From CAZECE01 sp964510525 (GTDB lineage: Bacteria > Pseudomonadota > Gammaproteobacteria > Pseudomonadales > JANQJO01), in contig CAZECE010000074.1 in assembly GCA_964510525.1 (NCBI GenBank), positions 1-18,446 on the forward strand: 18,446 nt of DNA, read 5' to 3'. Of this stretch, positions 8,088 through 14,609 are shown one piece after another (position 1 is the stretch's first letter; every line of letters begins with the position of its first letter). The notes beneath the pieces were generated by a model, which was given only the letters and a program-made list of their open reading frames with translations, was not told the origin of the DNA and did not search any database. Both the position numbers and the translations under genes were made by a program.

Positions 8088-8678
8088 TTATTTTTTACTT
8101 ACCGTCATTTTTTCTAACGTGCGGTCTTTTTTAACAAAATGATGAAAAAGAGCGGCGGCGATATGGCCCGCGATCAACAGCCACACCACCCAAGCGCCCA
8201 TAATGTTTTTGTGAATAAAATCGATCGGTTTTTCAAATGCTTCGAACGTCAAACCCAATCCGTTTTCAACCAAGACCACATACAAAGCCGTGTCTTGGAA
8301 TTTCGGAATATCGAACCAAAAGAAAAACTCGGTCGCAACACCAGTCCCGATGTAGCCCGTAATGGGCATCACGATCATCACCCCATATAAGGCCAAATGC
8401 CCCATATGCGCCGCTAAGTGTTCCAATCGGCTGCCAGGCTCATCATTAGGCGGCCTGTTCATCAAACGCCAAAGCACCCTTAACAGCACCACCACCCCAA
8501 TGGACACCCCAAAAGAGAGGTGCAGCTGTAAAGCGGTCCAGTTCTCCGGAGTTTTGGCTTCTGTAAACCACTGTCGATAATAAACACTCACATAGGCCCC
8601 TAGAAACAGCAGGGCTACCGTCCAGTGCAGGGTTTTGGCAATCAAACCGTAATTTTCGGGGGTATTTTTCCAATTCAT
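8088..8678 (-). CDS. cybB: Cytochrome b561 family di-haem membrane protein
   Basis: The 196-residue product has four hydrophobic segments, at about 15-32, 52-72, 92-115 and 160-180. The likely haem-ligand histidines sit where the bacterial b561 family has them: H18 (KTLHW), H53 (LQLHLS), H156 and H172 (AGHIAAALFHHF). Such proteins carry electrons in the inner membrane, commonly linked to quinones; the partner varies. The start is well supported by GGAAGGGA six or so bases upstream of the ATG. The gene leads a probable two-gene unit with the CDGSH/glutamate-synthase-like gene. This suggests, by inference only, that b561 exchanges electrons with that iron-sulfur flavoprotein. The gene symbol is by family similarity; several b561 paralogues can exist in one genome. 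Confidence 0.85.
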   Translation of the reverse strand: MNWKNTPENYGLIAKTLHWTVALLFLGAYVSVYYRQWFTEAKTPENWTALQLHLSFGVSIGVVVLLRVLWRLMNRPPNDEPGSRLEHLAAHMGHLALYGVMIVMPITGYIGTGVATEFFFWFDIPKFQDTALYVVLVENGLGLTFEAFEKPIDFIHKNIMGAWVVWLLIAGHIAAALFHHFVKKDRTLEKMTVSKK

Positions 8679-8716
8679 GCGTCCCTTCCGTATTCAAATT
8701 CCCATCAATCCGGACA

Positions 8717-8745
8717 ATAATGCGCGCTTAATTTCCGAGTCACAA
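8717..8745 (-). promoter_or_regulatory. Candidate sigma-70 promoter for the b561 / glutamate-synthase-like pair
   Basis: On the minus strand TTGTGA (8740-8745) and CATTAT (8717-8722) are separated by 17 bases, each matching 4 of 6 consensus positions. It lies about 40 bp before the b561 start, in the 107-bp gap shared with the divergent dusB. No other site in the gap was convincing. Confidence 0.35.
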
Positions 8746-8785
8746 GCACTATCCTGATTAACCTAATTAAAGTATCAGAATTAAA

Positions 8786-9733
8786 ATGCCAGACTGTCTT
8801 CAAATTGGCCCACATCGACTGAGCGGCAACCGTTTTCTAGCCCCCATGGCTGGCGTGACCGATGCCGTGTTCAGAGGCTTATGCGCTGAGTTTGGCGCCA
8901 ACCTGACGTTTTCTGAGATGATCACCTCAGATACCAAGCTCTGGAGCCAAGATAAAACCCAGTCGCGATTGGTATGGTCCGAAAACGAACCCATCAAAGC
9001 CATTCAACTGGCTGGCTCAGACCCCCAGGCGTTACTAGCAGCGGGTTCGGCGGCAATAGAGGCGGGAGCCACTTGGATCGACATCAATATGGGTTGCCCG
9101 ATGAAAAAAGTCTGCAAACGCTGGGCAGGCTCCGCCTTAATGGCGCAACCCAAACTCGTAGCCGAGATACTCAGCACGCTTTGTAAAGAGCTCCCCGTTC
9201 CCATTACGTTGAAAACCCGCACCGGCAGCTGTGAAGACAATCAAAACGTGGTAGAAATTGCCAAGATCGCAGAAGACTCTGGCATACAGCTCATCACGAT
9301 TCACGGTCGTACTCGAGAGCAGCGATTTTCGGGCTCGGCCAACTACGATTTAATTGCGGAAGTGAAACAGCAAGTGAACATCCCTGTCATTGCCAATGGG
9401 GATATTGAAACGTCTGAACAAGTGGAAAAAATTCTTGAATATACGAAAGCCGATGGTGTAATGATTGGTCGTGCCGCACTGGGTCAACCCTGGTTGTTTG
9501 CAGAGCTCAACAACCCAGTACAGCGAAAAAAGCTGAATTTTTCGAAATTAATTCTGCAACACCTTGAAGGCATCTACGAGCTCTATGGCTCGTATCGCGG
9601 TGTGCGTATCGCACGGAAACACATTAAATGGTATACCGAAAGCTTGGGATTAGACAAAACCAAAATTTCTCATATTCTAAAAGACGAAGAGCCTAACAGC
9701 CAAATCGAGAGTGTGCTCACGCTGTTGGGTTAA
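8786..9733 (+). CDS. dusB: tRNA-dihydrouridine synthase, DusB type
   Basis: The 315-residue enzyme is an FMN-dependent TIM barrel that reduces uridine to dihydrouridine in tRNA D-loops. Visible motifs are LAPMAGVTDAVFRGLC (18-33), IQLAGSDP (73-80), DINMGCPMKKV (99-109) with the catalytic Cys104, TIHGRTR, VIANGDI and the FMN-phosphate loop MIGRAALGQPW. RIARKHIKWY near the C-terminus is typical of the helical domain of DusB rather than DusA or DusC. After the GCP motif it has MKKVCKRWAGS where Escherichia coli DusB has AKKVNRKLAGS, so the usual Asn is Cys here. In many gammaproteobacteria dusB is followed by fis; here it overlaps a convergent kinase gene by 17 bp instead. No strong ribosome binding site is visible. 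Confidence 0.9.
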   Translation: MPDCLQIGPHRLSGNRFLAPMAGVTDAVFRGLCAEFGANLTFSEMITSDTKLWSQDKTQSRLVWSENEPIKAIQLAGSDPQALLAAGSAAIEAGATWIDINMGCPMKKVCKRWAGSALMAQPKLVAEILSTLCKELPVPITLKTRTGSCEDNQNVVEIAKIAEDSGIQLITIHGRTREQRFSGSANYDLIAEVKQQVNIPVIANGDIETSEQVEKILEYTKADGVMIGRAALGQPWLFAELNNPVQRKKLNFSKLILQHLEGIYELYGSYRGVRIARKHIKWYTESLGLDKTKISHILKDEEPNSQIESVLTLLG

Positions 9734-10916
9734 CGCTTTCATCTTGAAACCAAGGGTGAGCGAGCACTTCGTTTATGCCTGCTTGATTAAACGCCTGCAA
9801 CCGCTGCCTTGGATTGACTTGTAAAAGCTGATTTAAGAGATCTTTTGATTGTTGTGAAGATTTAAGCTTCGCGATCCTGCTGTTATTGCTTATAAACATT
9901 CGATCAAAATACTGAGCGGCTTCTTGAAACCCAATATCGGGCTGGTGAAAAAAAACCAGATCTTTGTCGTCCACTTTATACAATCTCAACGCAGAAAGTG
10001 ACTTATACATGACCAGCCCTAAACTCCACTCATCCACCACCTTAGATGTGTATGGGGCTATTAAAAATCGCTCAGGAGCCCAATACTCACGTGAACCACA
10101 GTATGTTTTCATGGTGTCGCCTTCTGTAACGTGCTTAGCGCAACCAAAATCGATAAGCTTCGGGATTGTGTTTTTTTGGTTTCGGTGTTTTTTGGCTGGA
10201 TATTGTGAAAAAACACCGTCGGAATCAGCCGATTCAGCTAACACGATATTTTCAGGTTTTATATCTCGGTGCACAACACGCTGACCATGCATGTAACCCA
10301 CTGCATCGGCTATCGCTTTAACAACATGCTGTACGTCATTTTCTGGCATACCATGAGGGTATGTATCGGTTAAGACCACATCCAGATCTCTGCCATTCAA
10401 GTATTCCATTAAAAAAGCAAAATGATAGGGTTCTATGACTTCATAAAAAAAAGACACTATAAATTGATGTTTCAGCAGGGGCAAAATGGCCAGTTCATTT
10501 TTATGATTTATAAATGATGCCTGCCATTCTATTGGTCCAGAACCAAAATCTTTGAACTTCGGAGCCACCTTTAACGCATAACGACACCCAGAGGACTCAC
10601 TTTTTACTTCATATACATTTCCAAAACCGCCATTGGCTAACAATTTAATCAATCTAAATTGAGACGAATTTGGTTGTTTCATAGAGGTAGATGGCACGCC
10701 ATAAAGACCCGTCTTTTCGGTATCAAGCTTCTCCGCTGAATTAATTCTTTTCAACGAGATACGTTTGCCACGATCAACTGAAGAAACATTGTTAACAGAA
10801 GAAACAATGTCTACAGAAGAAACAATGTCTACAGAAGAAAAAATGTCACCCTGAACACTGCTACCACTCTGTTGCAGCGGACATTTCTGAGTTGGGCTGT
10901 AGAGATTACTGGGCAT
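9717..10916 (-). CDS. Hanks-type (eukaryotic-like) Ser/Thr protein kinase, soluble
   Basis: Numbered from the upstream GTG at 10928, the kinase domain covers about 90-395 and has every canonical motif: glycine loop NGGFGNV (99-105), Lys120 (YALK), Glu145, catalytic loop HRDIKPEN (220-227), DFG (260-262), activation segment TYCGSREYWAPE (275-286), the WSLG helix, and C-terminal HPWF (391-394). It should therefore be active. The APE and HPWF regions resemble eukaryotic CAMK/AGC kinases. About 25 extra residues (232-255) lie between catalytic loop and DFG. The N-terminal 80 residues are Ser/Val-rich and partly made of SSVDIV-like repeats. No membrane segment or PASTA domain is present. I prefer the ATG at 10916, with GGTGA eight bases upstream, over the GTG at 10928. 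It follows the MCP gene on the same strand. Confidence 0.9.
   Translation of the reverse strand: MPSNLYSPTQKCPLQQSGSSVQGDIFSSVDIVSSVDIVSSVNNVSSVDRGKRISLKRINSAEKLDTEKTGLYGVPSTSMKQPNSSQFRLIKLLANGGFGNVYEVKSESSGCRYALKVAPKFKDFGSGPIEWQASFINHKNELAILPLLKHQFIVSFFYEVIEPYHFAFLMEYLNGRDLDVVLTDTYPHGMPENDVQHVVKAIADAVGYMHGQRVVHRDIKPENIVLAESADSDGVFSQYPAKKHRNQKNTIPKLIDFGCAKHVTEGDTMKTYCGSREYWAPERFLIAPYTSKVVDEWSLGLVMYKSLSALRLYKVDDKDLVFFHQPDIGFQEAAQYFDRMFISNNSRIAKLKSSQQSKDLLNQLLQVNPRQRLQAFNQAGINEVLAHPWFQDESVNPTA
10780..10851 (-). repeat. Four 18-bp tandem repeats inside the kinase gene
   Basis: On the plus strand the units are GAAGAAACATTGTTAACA (10780-10797), GAAGAAACAATGTCTACA (10798-10815), an identical third copy (10816-10833) and a degenerate fourth (10834-10851). 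The period is a multiple of three, so copy changes would keep the kinase in frame and alter only the number of SSVDIV-like units in its N-terminal tail. Confidence 0.9.
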
Positions 10917-10928
10917 AGCGTGAATCAC

Positions 10929-11039
10929 CGAAAAAAAACAAACTTATCGGCAACCTTGCAAAATTGCAATGCTTTATGTTGGCAAATTAGCTTCTGGTTT
11001 ACCAAACAGATGGTACAGTGTTCGACCTTAAGCTCGCTA
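10929..11039 (-). promoter_or_regulatory. Kinase upstream region with FliA-like -10 box and TTGCAA dyads
   Basis: On the minus strand the exact octamer GCCGATAA, the -10 consensus of flagellar sigma-28 (FliA) promoters, lies at 10944-10951, about 28 bp before the preferred kinase start. No good TAAAGTTT-like -35 box lies at the required 11-bp spacing (the nearest, TAAAGCAT, is 17 bp away). Just upstream are two copies of the palindrome TTGCAA (10956-10961 and 10964-10969). No terminator was seen after the MCP gene, so read-through into the kinase is also possible. Confidence 0.3.
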
Positions 11040-12743
11040 TCAGCGAACTTTTACCTGGGCGACTTTAACTTTTAGGTTTTTGCTCATCGCCTCCAAATCA
11101 CCGGCCACTCGCTCAGATTCTTTTGAGCAAGCAACTGACTCATGGGATAAATTATTAAGTTCAACCACACTGCTTTCAATACTGTGACAGACTGAGGCCT
11201 GTTCTTCGGCTGCGGTAGCAATGGAAATGATCATCTCAGAAATCTCATGTACCGACTGATTAATTCTAGATAAAGCACTTTCAGCATTTTGAGCTTCCGA
11301 TACCGCTGTATCACTGTTTTCACGACAGTGACGCATGGTTTCAGCCGTGCTATCGCAATATTTTTGTATTTCTTCGACAATATCTTGGATCTCTTGGGTG
11401 CTTTCCGCCGATTTTGTTGCCAAGGTTCGAACTTCATCCGCCACGACAGCAAAACCACGCCCCAGTTCGCCGGCTCTAGCGGCTTCAATCGCCGCATTTA
11501 ATGACAGTAAATTGGTTTGCTCTGAAACATCGCGAATCACTTCCACAACTTGGCCAATGTTTTGGCTCTTAACGAGTAACTTAGCCATCAAGGTTTCTGC
11601 CGATTTGATGTACTCCGCTAATTGGTACACTTCTTTAATAGCACAGCCAATGATTTTTCGACCGTCTTCTAACTCACTATCAACAACCTGGGTACGATTG
11701 GCACTGTCATCGGCATTGCTTGCCACACTCTCCGCACTTGCCGCCATTTCAGTCACAGCTGCGACAATGGATTCGATGTCTTCACTGGATTGATTCACAA
11801 TTTTTTGCCCCTTTACGGATAATTCGTAAGTCTGATGGGCAGCCACATTTAATCCCAAAGTACTGGCATCCACTTCGAGTAAAATAGACCGCAGCTTTGC
11901 CGCAAAGGAATTAAAGCTGTTCGAAATATCGGTAAATTCACCTTCGTTCGACAACACCAGCTCAACCGTTAAATCCCCTTCTCGCTCTGCATCTAATAAC
12001 GTACGCTGTGTCAATTTTAAAGGGGTTAGAATCATACGCCTTAAAGCAAATCCGGTTAATGTGACAACGATCACCAATAACAAACTAAAGCCCATAATAA
12101 GTTTCACTTGTAAAGCGATACTAGCTCCAAACTGATCAGAAGACGTTAACATTGATTGTGTTGTTTCCGACATTGTCGCCAAATCCGAACTGGACATCTT
12201 CATACCTTGCCTAACTTTTTCCAGATCGTTTTGTTGAATAGCTAATAATGCAACCGATTCGCCCATGGTGCTGACCGCCGACTCAACATTAATTAACGTA
12301 TCTCGACGTAAAGACGTTTTTATTTCACCAATTTCATCCAGCGTGTTTTCTAGGGCATCAAGAGTACTTGAGGAATCAAGCGTATTACTTGTTGAATTTT
12401 TAAAACTTGAAGACAGTGTCCAATTCAGATCTTCCATCAAGACACTAATATCACCATCCAATGTTATGGTTTTTTTAGAAAGTATTTTTAAACGCCTATC
12501 CGCTTCCAATAATTTTTTATTCGCGTCTAATAAAGCCGCCTCGGTCTGTGTTAATTGCTGCTGATTCTGAGATAAGGATTCTGACAAAGCTAAGACACTG
12601 GTTTGCACTTCTTTAGCTTCAACAGCAATCGAATCAAACCCATCTTGAATGGAGTACAATGAAACCAATAAAAGCACCACACTGGCTACCACAACCACTG
12701 AAGTCATTATGCTGCCTACATCTAACTTTCTTTTGATACTCAT
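11040..12743 (-). CDS. Methyl-accepting chemotaxis protein
   Basis: This chemoreceptor has a first membrane segment (about residues 14-34, counted from the GTG at 12755), a helical periplasmic sensor of about 180 residues rich in Gln, Leu and Ser, a second membrane segment (about 216-238), a HAMP domain (about 239-292) and a cytoplasmic signalling domain. The hairpin tip is conserved (SEQTNLLSLNAAIEAARAGELGRGFAVVADEVR, 411-443, split here only for naming). The sensor resembles a four-helix bundle in composition, but no ligand family was recognised. There is no C-terminal NWETF-like pentapeptide for CheR tethering; the chain ends VKVR. I prefer the ATG at 12743 (MSIKRKLDVG, with GGTG just upstream) over the GTG at 12755. 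It is divergent from the chemotaxis operon and probably shares its array. Confidence 0.9.
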   Translation of the reverse strand: MSIKRKLDVGSIMTSVVVVASVVLLLVSLYSIQDGFDSIAVEAKEVQTSVLALSESLSQNQQQLTQTEAALLDANKKLLEADRRLKILSKKTITLDGDISVLMEDLNWTLSSSFKNSTSNTLDSSSTLDALENTLDEIGEIKTSLRRDTLINVESAVSTMGESVALLAIQQNDLEKVRQGMKMSSSDLATMSETTQSMLTSSDQFGASIALQVKLIMGFSLLLVIVVTLTGFALRRMILTPLKLTQRTLLDAEREGDLTVELVLSNEGEFTDISNSFNSFAAKLRSILLEVDASTLGLNVAAHQTYELSVKGQKIVNQSSEDIESIVAAVTEMAASAESVASNADDSANRTQVVDSELEDGRKIIGCAIKEVYQLAEYIKSAETLMAKLLVKSQNIGQVVEVIRDVSEQTNLLSLNAAIEAARAGELGRGFAVVADEVRTLATKSAESTQEIQDIVEEIQKYCDSTAETMRHCRENSDTAVSEAQNAESALSRINQSVHEISEMIISIATAAEEQASVCHSIESSVVELNNLSHESVACSKESERVAGDLEAMSKNLKVKVAQVKVR

Positions 12744-12903
12744 ATGACACCACACATTAATTGAAAATACTTTTTACTGAAAAAACTTTCATTAAAAGCT
12801 TTCTCTGTTAATGCTTATCTGTAACAAACATAGGGATAAATACAGATACTAAGGATTACTACTTACTTGCATTAATACTAGCCAAAAAATATAAAAATAA
12901 AGC

Positions 12904-12911
12904 GTCGATAA
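12904..12911 (+). promoter_or_regulatory. Possible sigma-28 (FliA) -10 box before the chemotaxis operon
   Basis: GTCGATAA matches 7 of 8 bases of the FliA -10 consensus GCCGATAA, in the 200-bp divergent gap between the MCP gene and the che operon. The sequence at the proper -35 spacing (AAAAATAT, 12885-12892) matches only 5 of 8 of TAAAGTTT and is simply A-rich, so support is weak. Confidence 0.25.
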
Positions 12912-13011
12912 AACCACAAACTATACGCATCGGCCCAGTCTGTGTTCTATGCTTTTTAAACGAACTTTTGTCTTCCATTTAATGGCAAACTGGAACGAGA
13001 AAAAATTGATA

Positions 13012-14163
13012 ATGAAGCCGTATCACATACTTTCATTTGGAGCAGGCCAGCCAGCATTAGACAGTGCTCTTAACGCCTTACCCATAGACGAATACGAAGT
13101 TACCTGCATTGAAGAGCGCAATGACTACTTTGATACAGCTACCTCAAAAGATACCGATTTAGCATTACTGAATTTCATCACCGCAAAAGACCCAGCCACT
13201 GAAATTTGTCAAAAACTTAAGAAAAATAAAAAAACCAAACGCATGCCGATCATCATCAGTCTGGAAACAGATAACCTGGAAGAAATCATTGACTGTTATG
13301 ATGCTGGCGCTTTTGACGTAATCAGTAAAAAGAATTCATCCGATGAAATTCAGAAGCGCATACAAATTGCCATTGAAAGTTATCATCACGCCATCAAATT
13401 GGAAGAAAAAGCAAAAAAGGCCAAACAAGCCGCTTTTGATGCCATGGAAGATTCCAATAAATTGGGTACTGTCATTGAATTCATGGCCCGCAGTGTTAAT
13501 TGCGATTCTTTTGAATCACTGGCTACGTTGACGTTTGAAGTATTTGGAAAACTTCATGTTCACGGCAGCATTATTTTGCACACCCGTAAAGGGGATTTCT
13601 TTTTTGCCGATGATGGCCAAGAGAAACCTTTAGAAGAACAACTGATCACCAAATACAAAGAGCACGTGGACAGTGGTGAGAACACCGATGGGCGCTTTAA
13701 AACGTTTTCTAATCGCGTTTTAGTCGCCTCACACGGTGCCTCCATCCTGATTCGTGATGTCCCAGACGATGAGACCGAGGCCGGCCGTTTGCGTGATTTA
13801 TTAGGCGCGCTGATTAATGTACTGGACGCCCGTTCATTGACCATATGCCACCTACTGTCACAAGAGCAGAAGATCGCCTTAACCAAAGATCTTATCAGCT
13901 CCACTAAAGCCGCCATGGACGAGTTGGAGAAAATGTTCAAATACAACGAATCTGAAACGACCGCTGTTATGGACACACTAATGGAAGACACACACAACGG
14001 CTTGATGACATTATGCCTTACCGATGAACAGGAAAATTATTTTTTACAATTACTCGATCAATCCATGGGCCGGCTAACCAACTTGTATACGCAAAACATT
14101 ATGATCGATCGTCACTTTGAAAAAATAATTGCGTCTTTAACTAAACTGACCAATGAAATATAA
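13012..14163 (+). CDS. Pseudo-receiver plus GAF-like protein heading the chemotaxis operon
   Basis: An N-terminal domain of about 120 residues has the alternating strand/helix layout of a response-regulator receiver. However, the acidic pair after strand 1 is replaced by SFGAG, and the phospho-accepting Asp after strand 3 is Asn (LALLNF). The lysine of strand 5 remains (DVISKK). It is therefore probably not phosphorylated. A charged linker (KLEEKAKKAKQAAFDAMED) leads to about 130 residues that look GAF-like (GSIILHTRKGDFFFADDG, then VASHGASILIRD), then a helical C-terminus. I prefer the ATG at 13012, where strand 1 begins, over ATGs at 12949 and 12982, which lack ribosome binding sites. It lies 53 bp upstream of cheY. 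A scaffold or allosteric role in the chemosensory complex is only an inference. Confidence 0.7.
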   Translation: MKPYHILSFGAGQPALDSALNALPIDEYEVTCIEERNDYFDTATSKDTDLALLNFITAKDPATEICQKLKKNKKTKRMPIIISLETDNLEEIIDCYDAGAFDVISKKNSSDEIQKRIQIAIESYHHAIKLEEKAKKAKQAAFDAMEDSNKLGTVIEFMARSVNCDSFESLATLTFEVFGKLHVHGSIILHTRKGDFFFADDGQEKPLEEQLITKYKEHVDSGENTDGRFKTFSNRVLVASHGASILIRDVPDDETEAGRLRDLLGALINVLDARSLTICHLLSQEQKIALTKDLISSTKAAMDELEKMFKYNESETTAVMDTLMEDTHNGLMTLCLTDEQENYFLQLLDQSMGRLTNLYTQNIMIDRHFEKIIASLTKLTNEI

Positions 14164-14191
14164 ATTTTTCGGCAAATGAAGTATAAATTTT
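14152..14191. repeat. 17-bp direct repeat across the pseudo-receiver stop codon
   Basis: AATGAAATATAAATTTT (14152-14168) and AATGAAGTATAAATTTT (14175-14191) match at 16 of 17 positions, 23 bases apart. The first copy holds the last codons and stop of the pseudo-receiver gene. The second lies in the leader of cheY, ending 25 bases before its ATG. Confidence 0.8.
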
Positions 14192-14216
14192 GGGAAATAG
14201 GATCAGGTGAACCAAA

Positions 14217-14576
14217 ATGGCAAAAGTACTGGCAGTAGATGATTCTCAGTCCATCAGACAAATGGTTGAACTTACGTTGGATGATGAAGACCATGAGGTC
14301 ACAACGGCTCAAGATGGGCTAGAAGCACTAAACATGGCGAAAGAAGAACAATTTGATGTCGTTATCACCGACATCAATATGCCCAACATGGATGGCTTTG
14401 AATTGATAAAAAACTTACGAGGTTTAGACAACTATAAACTGACCCCAATTCTCTGCTTAACCACAGAATCAGGTGATGCCCAAAAAACCCGTGGCCGAGA
14501 AGCCGGTGCTACTGGCTGGATCGTCAAACCTTTTAGCGCACAGAAATTAATTACCTTGGTGGAACGCGTCGTTTAA
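14217..14576 (+). CDS. cheY: Single-domain response regulator CheY
   Basis: The 119-residue protein is one receiver domain with all key residues: acidic pair Asp8-Asp9 (LAVDDS), phospho-acceptor Asp52 (VITDINMPNMDG), Thr82/83 in LCLTTES and Lys104 (VKPF). It should accept phosphate from the chemotaxis kinase system and pass the signal to the flagellar motor or another output. It is closer in look to the CheY partners of alternative chemosensory operons (MAKVLAVDDSQSIRQMVE) than to Escherichia coli CheY. GGTGA stands six bases before the ATG. It is followed by cheA after 33 bp. No cheZ is visible in the window. Confidence 0.92.
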   Translation: MAKVLAVDDSQSIRQMVELTLDDEDHEVTTAQDGLEALNMAKEEQFDVVITDINMPNMDGFELIKNLRGLDNYKLTPILCLTTESGDAQKTRGREAGATGWIVKPFSAQKLITLVERVV

Positions 14577-14609
14577 ATTTTTCTAACATAATGCATTGGA
14601 AGCAATAAG

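Noticed and set aside
10780..10851. The 18-bp repeats as a small CRISPR array.
   Set aside because: Units are contiguous without spacers and lie in frame inside a kinase gene.
11034..11046. Hairpin TCGCTATCAGCGA followed by CTTTT on the plus strand, like a short terminator.
   Set aside because: The stem is only 5 bp, it overlaps the end of the minus-strand MCP gene, and the T-run is on the wrong strand for that gene.
13560..13997. A 145-codon open frame on the minus strand opposite the pseudo-receiver gene.
   Set aside because: It is Ser-rich and antisense, the usual mark of a shadow frame, with no start signal.
14038..14079. His in EDTHNGL near the C-terminus of the pseudo-receiver protein as a possible missing HPt site for CheA.
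   Set aside because: The HPt signature HxxKG is absent and the flanking residues do not fit; helical content alone is not enough.
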